This document shows positions 34,651-44,062 of a DNA stretch of 64,000 bases, piece by piece. The stretch's first letter is position 1. Each line of letters opens with the position of its first letter. Under the pieces are notes generated by a model. The model saw only the letters and a list, made by a program, of their open reading frames with translations. It was not told where the DNA came from and searched no databases. Source of the stretch: Chelatococcus sp. YT9 (GTDB lineage: Bacteria; Pseudomonadota; Alphaproteobacteria; Rhizobiales; Beijerinckiaceae); the NCBI RefSeq assembly GCF_018398315.1, contig NZ_JAHBRW010000001.1, positions 3,480,501 to 3,544,500 of the forward strand, given 5' to 3'. The translations under genes were made by a program, and so were the position numbers.

Positions 34651-37600
34651 ATGAAGATCAAAAGGCTGTTAGTCGCCAACCGTTCGGAAATCGCGATCCG
34701 TGTTTTCCGCGCCGCCACAGAACTCGGCATCCAAACGGTCGCGATCTACGCCGAGGAGGACAAGCTCTCGCTTCACCGCTTCAAGGCTGACGAGGCCTAC
34801 CAGGTGGGGCGCGGTGCCCATGGAGAGAAGACGCTAGGTCCGTTGGAGGCTTATCTCGCAATCGATGAGGTAATCCGCGTCGCCAAGGCCGCGAAAGTCG
34901 ACGCGATCCATCCCGGCTATGGCTTCCTCTCGGAAAGTCCTGAATTCGCTGAGGCCTGCGCCTCCGCTGGAATAGCGTTCATCGGTCCGCGCCCTCAGAC
35001 GATGCGGACGCTGGGCAACAAGGTGGCCGCGCGCAATCTCGCGATCAGCGTCGGCGTGCCGGTCATGCCTGCGACGGATCCGCTGCCCGAAGACCCATCG
35101 GAAATCAAGCGGTTAGCTGCTGAGATCCGCTATCCCGTAATGCTGAAGGCGTCATGGGGCGGCGGCGGGCGCGGCATGCGCCCGATCGAAAGTGAAGACG
35201 CTCTCATTGATTCGGTGACGACGGCGCGCCGTGAGGCTAAGGCGGCTTTCGGCAAAGACGAGGTCTATCTGGAAAAGCTCGTGCGCCGCGCTCGCCATGT
35301 CGAGGTGCAGCTTCTCGGGGACACGCATGGCAACCTCGTTCATGTATTCGAGCGCGACTGCTCCATCCAACGCCGCCACCAGAAAGTGGTGGAGCGTGCG
35401 CCGGCGCCGTTCCTTGAGGATGATCAGCGACAAGGGCTTTGCGAGGCTGCCCTCAAGATCGGCAGCGCCACCGGCTATGTGGGAGCTGGTACAGTCGAAT
35501 TTCTCATGGATGCCGATACCGGCGCCTTCTATTTCATCGAGGTCAATCCCCGCATACAGGTGGAGCATACCGTCACCGAGGTCGTGACCGGGCTCGATAT
35601 CGTCAAGGCGCAGATCAAGATTGCCGAGGGTGGTCATATAGGCGATGTCGCCGAGACCGGCATCCCGACACAGGACGGCATTCGCCTCAACGGTCATGCC
35701 CTGCAGTGCCGCATCACAACCGAGAACCCGGAGAACAACTTCATTCCGGATTACGGGCGGATCTCGGCCTATCGCGGCGCCTTCGGCTTTGGTATCCGCG
35801 TCGACGGCGGCACGGCCTATTCCGGGGCGGTCGTGACGCGTTACTATGATCCCATGCTGGAGAAGGTGACGGCCTGGGCCCAGACGCCTGAGGAGGCGAC
35901 GCACCGGATGAACCGCGCGTTACGAGAATATCGCATCCGCGGCGTTGCCACCAATCTCACCTTCCTCGAAGCGCTGCTCGACCATCCGAGCTTTATCAGG
36001 GCCGAATATACGACGCGCTTCATCGACGATACGCCGGAGCTCTTCCAGTTCAGCCGGCGTCGTGACCGCGCGACCAAGCTTTTGACCTATGTGGCCGACG
36101 TCACGGTGAATGGCCATCCCGAGGTCAAGAATCGTCCGCGTCCCCCGGCTGAGGCGCGTAAGCCCTTGGCGCCGGTTTTTGCCGCCGAGAAGCCAGCGGG
36201 CACCAAGCAAAGGCTGGATAGTCTAGGCGCCAAGGCTTTTGGTCAGTGGATGCGTGCAGAAGAGCGGGTCCTGTTCACGGACACCACCATGCGCGACGCG
36301 CATCAGTCGCTAATCGCGACGCGCATGCGCACACATGACATCGTGGGGATAGCCGACGCCTATGCATCCGGGTTGCCGCAACTTCTGTCACTCGAATGCT
36401 GGGGCGGCGCGACATTTGACGTCGCCATGCGCTTCCTCAACGAGGATCCATGGGAGCGTCTGGCACTTCTGCGCGAGCGGGTGCCCAATCTCATGCTCCA
36501 GATGTTGCTCCGGGGCGCTAACGGCGTCGGATACACGAACTATCCCGATAATGTCGTGCGCTTCTTCGTGGGGCAGGCTGCCAAGGGTGGTATTGATCTC
36601 TTCCGCATCTTCGACTGCCTTAACTGGGTCGAGAACATGCGGGTCGCGATCGATGCCGTCGGCGAAACAGGCAAGATCGCGGAAGGTGCCATCTGCTACA
36701 CCGGTGACATTCTCGACCCGGACCGCTCGAAGTATTCACTGAAGTACTATGTCGGCCTTGCTAAGGAGTTGGAGGCCGCCGGCTGTCATGTCCTCGGATT
36801 GAAGGACATGGGAGGGGTGCTGCGTCCGGCTGCCGCGCGCGTTCTCGTGAAGGCGCTGCGGGAAGAGGTGGGCCTGCCGCTTCATGTTCATACCCACGAC
36901 ACGTCGGGCATCTCCGCGGCGAGCATGCTGGCGGCCATCGAGGCCGGCGCGGACGCGGTCGATGGCGCGATGGACGCCATGTCCGGCCTGACCTCGCAGC
37001 CGTGTCTCGGGTCGATGGTGGAGGCCTTGCGCCACAGCGAGCGCGAGAGCGGTCTCGACCCCGAGGCCATCCGCCAGATCAGCTTTTACTGGGAGGCGGT
37101 ACGAGCGCAGTATGCCGCCTTCGAGAGCGACCTCAAGGCGGGCGCCTCTGAGGTTTATCTCCACGAAATGCCGGGTGGCCAGTTTACCAATCTCAAGGAG
37201 CAAGCGCGTTCTCTCGGCCTCGAGACTCGCTGGCACGATGTCGCCAAAGCCTATCGCGCGGCGAACGATCTCTTTGGGGACATCGTAAAGGTGACGCCGT
37301 CGTCCAAGGTCGTTGGTGATCTCGCGCTCACCATGGTCGCGCAGGACCTCACGCCTGGGGACGTTCTCGATCCCAACCGGGAGATTGCTTTCCCAGCCTC
37401 GGTCGTCGAGATGCTGCGGGGCGATCTTGGTCAGCCACCTGGTGGATGGCCCGAGGAGCTCGTCAGGAAGGCGCTCAAGGGCGAGGTGCCATCCACGGCG
37501 CGGCCGGGCTCGCTTCTAGCGGATTGTGACCTCGATGCCGCGCGTGCCGATGCCGCGAAGGTGCTTGATGAGGACGCGGATGACGCGGCGTTGGCTGCCC

Positions 37601-38109
37601 ATCTGATGTACCCCAAGGTGTTCGCGGAATTCGCGGGCGCGCAGCGTAAATATGGGCCTGTGTCGATGCTGCCGACGCCTGTATTTTTTTACGGGATGGC
37701 GGTCGGTGACGAGATCTCCGTGGAAATCGAGAAAGGCAAGGCCCTCGTCGTTCGCCTGCAGGCGATCGGCGAGACCGATGAAGAGGGGCAGGTGCGGGTT
37801 TTCTTCGAGCTCAACGGGCAGCCGCGCATAGCCAAGGTTCCGAACCGCGCCGCTGTTGCCTCGCAGCCTGAACGCCGCAAGGCCGAGGACGGCAATGACG
37901 GCCATGTAGCCGCGCCGATGCCGGGGTCGGTTTCCTCGATTGCCGTAACAGTCGGCCAGCCTGTAAAGGCGGGCGATGTCCTCCTGACAATCGAGGCCAT
38001 GAAGATGGAGACCACGCTGCATGCGCCGCGTGACGGAACGGTGGCCGAGATTCTCGTCCATCGTGCCAGTCCGATCGACGCGAAGGACCTCCTGCTCGTC
38101 CTGGCTTAG
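34651..38109 (+). CDS. pyc: Pyruvate carboxylase
   Basis: A 1152-residue multidomain biotin enzyme making oxaloacetate from pyruvate and bicarbonate. Order: biotin carboxylase (about 1-460; 'KRLLVANRSEIAIRVFRAA', 'HPGYGFLSE', 'YFIEVNPRIQVEHTVTE'), carboxyltransferase (about 530-810; 'TDTTMRDAHQSLIATRMR'), central allosteric region, and C-terminal biotinyl domain with Lys1118 in 'EAMKMET'. Full length, no interruption. It replenishes the TCA cycle and supports growth on pyruvate-forming substrates. Confidence 0.97.
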   Translation: MKIKRLLVANRSEIAIRVFRAATELGIQTVAIYAEEDKLSLHRFKADEAYQVGRGAHGEKTLGPLEAYLAIDEVIRVAKAAKVDAIHPGYGFLSESPEFAEACASAGIAFIGPRPQTMRTLGNKVAARNLAISVGVPVMPATDPLPEDPSEIKRLAAEIRYPVMLKASWGGGGRGMRPIESEDALIDSVTTARREAKAAFGKDEVYLEKLVRRARHVEVQLLGDTHGNLVHVFERDCSIQRRHQKVVERAPAPFLEDDQRQGLCEAALKIGSATGYVGAGTVEFLMDADTGAFYFIEVNPRIQVEHTVTEVVTGLDIVKAQIKIAEGGHIGDVAETGIPTQDGIRLNGHALQCRITTENPENNFIPDYGRISAYRGAFGFGIRVDGGTAYSGAVVTRYYDPMLEKVTAWAQTPEEATHRMNRALREYRIRGVATNLTFLEALLDHPSFIRAEYTTRFIDDTPELFQFSRRRDRATKLLTYVADVTVNGHPEVKNRPRPPAEARKPLAPVFAAEKPAGTKQRLDSLGAKAFGQWMRAEERVLFTDTTMRDAHQSLIATRMRTHDIVGIADAYASGLPQLLSLECWGGATFDVAMRFLNEDPWERLALLRERVPNLMLQMLLRGANGVGYTNYPDNVVRFFVGQAAKGGIDLFRIFDCLNWVENMRVAIDAVGETGKIAEGAICYTGDILDPDRSKYSLKYYVGLAKELEAAGCHVLGLKDMGGVLRPAAARVLVKALREEVGLPLHVHTHDTSGISAASMLAAIEAGADAVDGAMDAMSGLTSQPCLGSMVEALRHSERESGLDPEAIRQISFYWEAVRAQYAAFESDLKAGASEVYLHEMPGGQFTNLKEQARSLGLETRWHDVAKAYRAANDLFGDIVKVTPSSKVVGDLALTMVAQDLTPGDVLDPNREIAFPASVVEMLRGDLGQPPGGWPEELVRKALKGEVPSTARPGSLLADCDLDAARADAAKVLDEDADDAALAAHLMYPKVFAEFAGAQRKYGPVSMLPTPVFFYGMAVGDEISVEIEKGKALVVRLQAIGETDEEGQVRVFFELNGQPRIAKVPNRAAVASQPERRKAEDGNDGHVAAPMPGSVSSIAVTVGQPVKAGDVLLTIEAMKMETTLHAPRDGTVAEILVHRASPIDAKDLLLVLA

Positions 38110-38603
38110 GCGGTCAGACGCCGGGGCAGCCGATCGGACGATCGCATCGGCTGCTCCATCCCCAGTACCGTAAAGCTAAAGCGACGTTAGGTTTGCCGGC
38201 CCCGTGGATTGACCCAAATTCTCATGAGTGAAACCTAAGTTTTTGAAATAGAATTTATATTATGTCCGGCGCCTCTTCTGTTGTTGAGTCTTTTTGTTGG
38301 GGGCGTAACTCGCCCGCGCAGGCTCGCAGATGGACTCTAACCGCTGAAGGTCGTGGCGAGTCGCGAAAAGGACGATCCGCAAGACAGCGCTTGACCCGCC
38401 TTCTTCACCGGCATCGCGTCGCGAACGCGGCCAAAAAAACTTGCAATTTTACCGCAATTGGGTGCTCGCGTGTTGCCCAAATCGAGGTTATGATTTCGCT
38501 CGCCACGAGCATGAGGGTTGAATAAAGTTAAGACGTGTAAACGTGTGGTGCGCCGAAACCTTGTTCGGATAAAAGCTATATCTCTCTAGTTGGATCTTCC
38601 TGT
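38110..38603. other. 494-bp leader/promoter region of the cold-shock gene
   Basis: No supported gene; a forward frame at 38262-38525 has no family features. Sequence is AT-richer near 38220-38260 and 38510-38600. A long 5' leader would fit cold-shock genes, whose mRNA leaders often fold and act as thermosensors. No structure is certain here. Confidence 0.4.
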
Positions 38604-39269
38604 ATGAACCGATATGATGATTCCCGTGATGCGCGCCGCCGGGGCGGCCGTAGAGACGGTTTTGACGCGCGCGATAGCGGCTTTGGGGGCCCGCGCTCTG
38701 GTGGAGATCCGCGTGGCGGAGATCCGAGAGACAGCATGTTCGCACCGCCCTCCGGTCCTGTCATTGAAGCGACCGTCAAATGGTTTAATCCCAGCAAGGG
38801 CTTTGGCTTCGTTGCCTGCTCCGACGGCTCAGGGGACGCGTTCCTGTCGTTGCGTACGCTTGAGGCCGCAGGCCACGCCGGTGCAGAGGCAGGCGCCCGC
38901 GCCATGGTCCGCCTCCGCGACGGACCCAAGGGTCCGCAGGTGTCCGAAGTTGTGGAACTCGAGGACCTGCCACCGCAGCAGCGGGCGCCGCGTCCAGCTG
39001 CGCCGCGTTTCGGCGGTGGCGGTGGTGGCGGCTATCCGCCCCGCGCCGACGGACCGTCAGAGGAACTGAACGGCACAGTTAAGTGGTATAACCGCGACAA
39101 GGGCTTCGGCTTTGTCCAGCCGGACGACGGCGGACGGGACGTATTCGTGCACGCCTCGACTCTCCAGCGTGCCGGCCTCAACGATCTCGCTGAAGGTCAG
39201 CGGGTGCAGATGAGCGTGGTTGCTGGCGCGAAGGGTCGCGAAGCCGCGAATATCGCCGAGAGTTACTGA
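38604..39269 (+). CDS. Double cold-shock-domain RNA-binding protein
   Basis: A 221-residue protein with two cold-shock domains. The first (about 53-115) starts 'EATVKWFNPSKGFGFVACSD'; the second (about 155-220) starts 'NGTVKWYNRDKGFGFVQPDD' and ends 'VVAGAKGREAANIAES'. Both keep the RNP1 KGFGFV motif. The N-terminal 45 residues are Arg/Gly/Asp-rich (RGG-like), and a Gly-rich linker joins the domains. It should bind single-stranded nucleic acid. Followed by a terminator. Confidence 0.92.
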   Translation: MNRYDDSRDARRRGGRRDGFDARDSGFGGPRSGGDPRGGDPRDSMFAPPSGPVIEATVKWFNPSKGFGFVACSDGSGDAFLSLRTLEAAGHAGAEAGARAMVRLRDGPKGPQVSEVVELEDLPPQQRAPRPAAPRFGGGGGGGYPPRADGPSEELNGTVKWYNRDKGFGFVQPDDGGRDVFVHASTLQRAGLNDLAEGQRVQMSVVAGAKGREAANIAESY

Positions 39270-39601
39270 TCTTCGCTCAGGCGAAGGACCATCGCAGCTC
39301 TCTCCTGAATGCGTGGTGCGCATTTGGGCCGGTTGTGTATAGGCATATTGCTCGTGGCGCCTATATCAGAGGCTTCAGTTGATGGCCACAAGAGCCCTCG
39401 GGTCATTCCGGGGGTTTTTTGTTTGGGATGGTGTGGCGAAGTAGCTATGTCTCGCTTCTCTCAATAGGCCTGCTATTAACTCTTTCCTCAACCATACTTA
39501 CCAAGTGTCTCTAGCTTCGTCAGGGCAAGTCACGCTACCTTTAATCGATAGCGCTAGTGGTCTGTTATGAACGCACTTGCAGGTGGCGAGAGGAGTTGGC
39601 C
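39270..39601. other. 332-bp gap between cold-shock and patatin genes
   Basis: Contains the cold-shock gene terminator (39395-39420) and then AT-rich sequence that likely holds the promoter of the patatin gene. No coding gene seen. Confidence 0.5.
39395..39420 (+). terminator. Rho-independent terminator of the cold-shock gene
   Basis: A 7-bp stem (CCCTCGG / CCGGGGG, one G-T pair) with a six-nt loop and six T residues, about 130 bp after the stop codon. Confidence 0.75.
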
Positions 39602-40771
39602 ATGCCGAAAAAAGGGCTGAGAAAGAGCCATAGAACGCTCCAGCGACCGCCGTTTGATTCCATTGCCCTATTGCTCCAGGGGGGTGGGGCGCTTGGATCG
39701 TACCAAGCGGGCGTCTACGAGGCGCTGGCAGAGGCAGAGCTTCATCCGGACTGGATTGCCGGCATCTCTATCGGAGCGATCAATTCCGCCATTATCGCTG
39801 GCAACGCACCGAATGAGCGAGTGAGCAAGCTACGCCAATTCTGGGAAGAGATAACCGCACGCCCTTATTGGGATTTCCTGACGCCGGTAGCTCAGAAGGC
39901 GGCTCGTGGCGATGCGGCCCGCAGCGTGTTCAACCAGTATAGTGCCCTCTATGCTCTCTCTGGGGGTGCTCCCGGGTTCTTTACGCCGCGCTATCCGCCA
40001 CCCTGGATGATGCCGGCGGGATCTCCCCAGGCGACGAGCTACTATGATACGAGCGAGCTGCGCGGCACTCTGGAGCGTCTCATTGATTTCGACCGGTTGA
40101 ACCACGATGGGATGCGGCTCAGCGTTGGCGCCGTCAACGTCCGCAGCGGCAATTTCTCCTACTTCGACACGGCCACGCACGTCATTCGCCCTGAGCATAT
40201 CATGGCGAGTGGCGCGCTGCCGCCCGGATTTCCAGCCGTCGAGATTGACGGAGAATTCTACTGGGATGGTGGCCTCGTCTCCAACACACCGCTGCAGTGG
40301 GTCGTGCAGAACTCGCGGCAGGACACTCTGGCTTTCCAGGTGGATCTCTGGAGCGCGCGTGGCCAGTTCCCCGCTGATTTGACGCAGGTCTCTGTCCGGC
40401 AGAAAGAAGTGCAGTTCTCTAGCCGAACACGTGCAAGCACCGATCAATTCAAGCGCATTCAGCGGCTCCGTGTGACACTGGCGGATTTTCTTGCCACTTT
40501 GCCGGATGAATACAAGACTGGTTCTGATTACGATATCTTGAAAGGCGCATCTGATCGCCACGTCTATAACATAGTTCATCTTATTTACAGATCGAAAAAC
40601 TATGAGGGTGATAGCAAAGATTACGAATTTTCTCGCGTGAGCATGGAAGAGCATTGGCGCGCGGGATATCACGATGCTGTCCGCTCCCTCCGACACGAGG
40701 AAATCTATCAGCGCCCGACAAATATCGAGGGCGTGATGACCTTCGACTGTGCGACGAGCGGCTACGACTGA
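39602..40771 (+). CDS. Patatin-like phospholipase with DUF3734-type C-terminus
   Basis: A 389-residue serine hydrolase with a Ser-Asp dyad. Oxyanion loop '[20 protein letters not shown]', nucleophile Ser56 ('GISIGA') and Asp222 in 'WDGGLVSN'. The C-terminal part (about 290-389) with '[11 protein letters not shown]', '[15 protein letters not shown]' and '[10 protein letters not shown]' is the DUF3734-like extension typical of alphaproteobacteria. GAGAGGAG site before ATG 39602. It is 53 bp before an acetoacetate decarboxylase gene; the pair is often near polyhydroxybutyrate/ketone-body genes, as far as I recall. Confidence 0.88.
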   Translation: MPKKGLRKSHRTLQRPPFDSIALLLQGGGALGSYQAGVYEALAEAELHPDWIAGISIGAINSAIIAGNAPNERVSKLRQFWEEITARPYWDFLTPVAQKAARGDAARSVFNQYSALYALSGGAPGFFTPRYPPPWMMPAGSPQATSYYDTSELRGTLERLIDFDRLNHDGMRLSVGAVNVRSGNFSYFDTATHVIRPEHIMASGALPPGFPAVEIDGEFYWDGGLVSNTPLQWVVQNSRQDTLAFQVDLWSARGQFPADLTQVSVRQKEVQFSSRTRASTDQFKRIQRLRVTLADFLATLPDEYKTGSDYDILKGASDRHVYNIVHLIYRSKNYEGDSKDYEFSRVSMEEHWRAGYHDAVRSLRHEEIYQRPTNIEGVMTFDCATSGYD

Positions 40772-40824
40772 GCGGTAGCGCGCACCCTGTGTATGAACGG
40801 CCGTCTTGGATTGAGGAGTGCGTC

Positions 40825-41562
40825 ATGAAAGAACATGAAGTGCGTGAACAGGCTTTCGCCATGCCTCTGACAAGCCCGGCCTATCCGCCCGGGCCTTATC
40901 GCTTCGTGGACCGCGAATACATGATCATCACGTATCGGACGGACCCCGAGCGATTGAGGGCGTTGGTGCCGGAACCGCTGGAAATCACCGAGCCGGTCGT
41001 GAAGTACGAATTCATCCGCATGCCCAATTCCACTGGCTTTGGCGATTATACCGAAACCGGACAGGTCATTCCTGTCTCCTTCCAGGGGCGGAAGGGCGGC
41101 TACACGCATTGTATGTTCCTGAACGACCATCCACCGATCGCCGGCGGGCGTGAGCTTTGGGGTTTCCCCAAGAAGCTCGCATCTCCGGTCCTGCGCGCCG
41201 AGATCGATACGCTTGTTGGCACGCTCGACTATGGCCCAGTCCGGGTCGCCACCGGGACTATGGGGTACAAGCACAAGGTCGTGCCGGAGGAGACGGTGAA
41301 AGCAGCGCTGCTGGCGCCAAACTTTCTCCTGAAGATCGTTCCGCATGTCGATGGGTCGCCTCGCATCTGCGAGATCGTCGAGTATTATCTCGAAGATGTC
41401 ACGATAGAAGGAGCGTGGTCAGGCCCTGCGGCACTGTCGTTGGAGCCCCATGCGCTGGCGCCTGTTGCCGAACTGCCCGTACTGGAGGTCGTATCGGCGG
41501 TCCACATCATCGCGGATCTGACTTTGGGGCTTGGCAAGGTCGTGCACGACTACTTGCGCTGA
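40825..41562 (+). CDS. adc: Acetoacetate decarboxylase
   Basis: A 245-residue protein converting acetoacetate to acetone and CO2. The Schiff-base Lys116 with its neighbour Lys117 sits in '[15 protein letters not shown]', the family signature. The ATG at 40825 follows a GAGGAG site; the frame is open upstream into the patatin gene but is not used. It probably forms an operon with the patatin gene. Confidence 0.92.
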   Translation: MKEHEVREQAFAMPLTSPAYPPGPYRFVDREYMIITYRTDPERLRALVPEPLEITEPVVKYEFIRMPNSTGFGDYTETGQVIPVSFQGRKGGYTHCMFLNDHPPIAGGRELWGFPKKLASPVLRAEIDTLVGTLDYGPVRVATGTMGYKHKVVPEETVKAALLAPNFLLKIVPHVDGSPRICEIVEYYLEDVTIEGAWSGPAALSLEPHALAPVAELPVLEVVSAVHIIADLTLGLGKVVHDYLR

Positions 41563-41887
41563 AGCGCACACGCGCTTGTGAAGCCGCAGGTCCAGAGCGC
41601 CGCGGGTCGGAGACGCGCTATTTCAGCGATGCTTACCTCGCAGTCGTGCACAAAATGCAAGTTTGATGGCGGCATTCTGCGGCTGTTATCATTTTGTAAC
41701 TTTTCAAAAATTCGCCTTATGATTGGATGATCGCATGAATGCTTTGCGATCGCGGCGGTTCTTGAAGTTTTGGCCGCTCCTTATCGATAATTTGGGCGTG
41801 TTCTGATCGGGAAGCTGCGTTCACCCTCGGATATCAAATTCCAGGGATGTGCTGCCTCGGCCATGCCCTGAGGGCGAAAGCGTAGTC
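41563..41887. other. 325-bp gap with a hairpin
   Basis: No gene. A 7-bp inverted repeat (GATCGCA / TGCGATC, 41729-41751) without a T-run lies in AT-rich sequence between the decarboxylase and the hemerythrin-like gene. Confidence 0.4.
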
Positions 41888-42481
41888 ATGATATCGGAAA
41901 GCCTCTCCTGCGCGTTGATGTCGAGAGCCGATCTCGATCTTTGCACTGATCCGGTCGATATATTGTTTGTGGAGCACGCTCGCCAACGAGCGAACCTCGA
42001 TCGCATCATCCGGGCCATCGAGGACCAGAATATCGATGTTGCAACCGTGGCCGGCGTTGTACGTCCTTTGACAGTCGATGCCCCGCTTCATCGCGCTGAT
42101 GAGGAGGAGAGCTTGTTCCCTTTGCTGTTCCAGCGCAAACGCCGCGAGGACAACATGGAACCGCTGATCAGGCAGTTGCTGGGGGAGCACTCAGTTCTGG
42201 AGGATGCCGCCGCCGTGGTCATGGTGCAACTCGCAAACTGCCGTCAGAATGGCTGTGTGCAACTTCCGGTAGCGCTCCGGGCTGACTTGCTGAAGCTGAT
42301 CTTTCTGGCAGAAGCGCACCTGGCGCTTGAGAACGGCATCATACTGCCCATCGCCCACCAGCGTCTGACGCTCTGCGATCGCCTGTGGATCGGACGTGAT
42401 TTTCGCTCACGGCGTACACGCTCGCGGGCCTTTGCAGGCTCTCATCTTGTGCATAGCGCCCCGTCTTACTTTCCCCATTAG
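41888..42481 (+). CDS. Hemerythrin-like (HHE) domain protein
   Basis: About 197 residues from ATG 41888; an ATG 13 codons upstream is possible. A four-helix HHE pattern is visible with likely di-iron ligands: His ('FVEHARQRANLDRI'), His and Glu ('PLHRADEEESLFPLL'), His ('LLGEHSVLED') and His/Glu ('LAEAHLALENGIILPIA'). Such proteins bind O2 or respond to NO or metal. The C-terminal 35 residues are basic and not conserved. Monocistronic. Confidence 0.8.
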   Translation: MISESLSCALMSRADLDLCTDPVDILFVEHARQRANLDRIIRAIEDQNIDVATVAGVVRPLTVDAPLHRADEEESLFPLLFQRKRREDNMEPLIRQLLGEHSVLEDAAAVVMVQLANCRQNGCVQLPVALRADLLKLIFLAEAHLALENGIILPIAHQRLTLCDRLWIGRDFRSRRTRSRAFAGSHLVHSAPSYFPH

Positions 42482-42829
42482 CGCACGTTCGAATTCGGCG
42501 AAACCGGTTCGCTAGAACGGAGAGGCGAGAGAAGGACCTGGCATCCGCCGATGTTGGAGTGCACCCGAGAGGGCCGCAAGGGCGTGAGCGAGAACAGTGA
42601 TTCTCGCCCTCCGTCTACCAATGAGAGTCGTCAATCAAGGGATCTCGGATGGCCGGGTGCTTCGGCCATCGGTCTTCGCTATCATTCCAAGTCATCGAGA
42701 AGGACCACATTCTCGAGCTGTGTGAGATGCTTGGCGGTTTGCCACAGGTTGCGGCCGGGCGGGTCATATGGGACACCAGCGTGCCTGCCGCTATGCGCGA
42801 AGAATGCCTTCCTAGGAAGACGCCTGCTG
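42482..42829. other. 348-bp gap before the amidase gene
   Basis: Frames stay open on both strands through this stretch, including one in frame with the amidase from 42551, but none has a signal peptide, a motif or a clear Shine-Dalgarno. Treated as non-coding. Confidence 0.4.
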
Positions 42830-43630
42830 ATGACCGAACCGCCGAGCCGCCTACCACGTCCGGATAGTCCCGTTGCCGCGAAGGTTTTCGCCTCTCCCAA
42901 CCACGGTGAGCGCCTCATCAAGGGTGTGCCCCCCGAGAGCGATGGCGTCCGCGCGCCGGACATGCTCATTCTGCACTACACCGGGATGCCGGAGGCCGGG
43001 GAGGCGTTGAACCGGCTGTGCAGCCCGGTCTCGGAGGTCTCAGCCCACTATTTCGTATTCGAGAATGGGCATGTTCTGCAGCTCGTGCCCGAGGCGCGGC
43101 GCGCCTGGCACGCCGGTCGCTCGTTTTGGCAGGGCGAGACGGACATCAATTCAGCGTCGATCGGCATTGAAATCGCGAATCCCGGCCACCCCGGCGGCAT
43201 GCCTTCATATCCCGAGGCGCAGATCGCTTCGGTCGTCGCCCTTTCCCGAGACATCGTTACACGCTGGGGAATCCGCGCGGACCGCGTTCTTGCCCATTCC
43301 GACGTTGCCCCGGTACGCAAGTCGGATCCGGGTGAGGTGTTTCCGTGGGAACGTCTTTATGAGGCGGGAGTCGGGCATTGGGTCCGTCCCGCTCCAATCG
43401 CAGGCGGACGCTTTTTCAGCCCGGGGGACACGGGGCAGCCGATCGAGGCCGTCCAAGCCATGTTCGCGCTGTATGGCTATGGCATCACGATCACGGGCGT
43501 GTACGACGCAGAGACGGAAGCGGTCGTTACAGCCTTCCAACGCCATTTCCGGCCCTCGCGTGTCGACGGGATCGCGGATGGCTCGACATTGACAACGTTG
43601 CGCGATCTGATTGCCCTAAGGCCGGCGTGA
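42830..43630 (+). CDS. N-acetylmuramoyl-L-alanine amidase (AmpD/AmiD type) with peptidoglycan-binding domain
   Basis: A 266-residue protein from ATG 42830. The Amidase_2 domain (about 25-175) has zinc ligands His49 ('LILHYTG'), His156 ('AHSDVAP') and Asp166, with catalytic Glu114 ('IGIEIAN'). The C-terminal PG_binding_1 domain is at about 195-260. No signal peptide in the chosen start, so it may act on recycled anhydro-muropeptides in the cytosol, like AmpD. If the true start is further upstream, this would change. Confidence 0.9.
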   Translation: MTEPPSRLPRPDSPVAAKVFASPNHGERLIKGVPPESDGVRAPDMLILHYTGMPEAGEALNRLCSPVSEVSAHYFVFENGHVLQLVPEARRAWHAGRSFWQGETDINSASIGIEIANPGHPGGMPSYPEAQIASVVALSRDIVTRWGIRADRVLAHSDVAPVRKSDPGEVFPWERLYEAGVGHWVRPAPIAGGRFFSPGDTGQPIEAVQAMFALYGYGITITGVYDAETEAVVTAFQRHFRPSRVDGIADGSTLTTLRDLIALRPA

Positions 43631-43849
43631 TCGCCGCCTGAGGCGCTCGCCCCTGTGTTAGCAACAATTCTTTCGCCGCCCGCGGTGTTTTCTGCGCATA
43701 ATGCCGCTTTCCCGTCCGCTTCTGGGAAGATTTTGGGCTCCCACCGCATCCATCGCGCATTTGAGAGTGGTTTTAGAGCGATCCGCAAAAAATAGGAAGA
43801 AAGCGCTGATTTCCGCTTGCCATGCGCTGCGGTTTCGTGTGCAACTATA

Positions 43850-43920
43850 GCCCTGCGCCCAAGTCGCAGGAGGAAACAGCACGACCGCCCCCGAACCAGG
43901 ATGGGCGGTCTTGCTCTTGT
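43850..43920 (+). ncRNA. Putative small RNA with an AGGAGGAAAC single-stranded segment
   Basis: Two hairpins in a row: CCTGCG / CGCAGG (43852-43870) and an 8-bp GACCGCCC / GGGCGGTC (43883-43910) followed by a T-rich but imperfect tail. Between them lies the exposed AGGAAACAGCAC. The segment 43857-43877 is complementary over 18 of 21 positions to the loop side of the reverse-strand mmgR-like RNA. The second hairpin could instead simply end the amidase transcript. Confidence 0.4.
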
Positions 43921-43977
43921 AGAGGGTTTTTTCGGGGTCAGAGGGAGCCGCGCGGTATAGACCGGTCGGCGGACATA

Positions 43978-44062
43978 GTCGCTGCCCTCCCTAAAAAGAA
44001 AGAAGGCCGCGCTACACGCGCGGCCCAAGTCTAGGGAGGAAACGCCCAAGGAGGGCAGCGAC
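43978..44062. repeat. 13-bp inverted repeat enclosing the mmgR-like RNA
   Basis: GTCGCTGCCCTCC at 43978-43990 and GGAGGGCAGCGAC at 44050-44062 are perfect complements. One arm is the 5' end of the RNA, the other lies just past its terminator, so a read-through transcript could refold. Confidence 0.8.
43990..44062 (-). ncRNA. mmgR: mmgR/suhB-family (alpha-r8) small RNA
   Basis: On the reverse strand: a short hairpin GCCC-TCCTT-GGGC, then the unpaired loop TTTCCTCCCT, then a strong 8-bp terminator hairpin (GGCCGCGC / GCGCGGCC, 44005-44025) and a T-rich tail TTCTTTCTTTTT. Length about 73 nt, central UUUCCUCCCU loop and terminator match what I remember of rhizobial mmgR, an sRNA tied to carbon/nitrogen balance and polyhydroxybutyrate. 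The family call is from memory. A TTGACA hexamer lies at 44117-44122. Confidence 0.7.

Noticed and set aside
38262-38525. 87-residue forward frame in front of the cold-shock gene
   Set aside because: No family features or good start; more likely part of the leader region.
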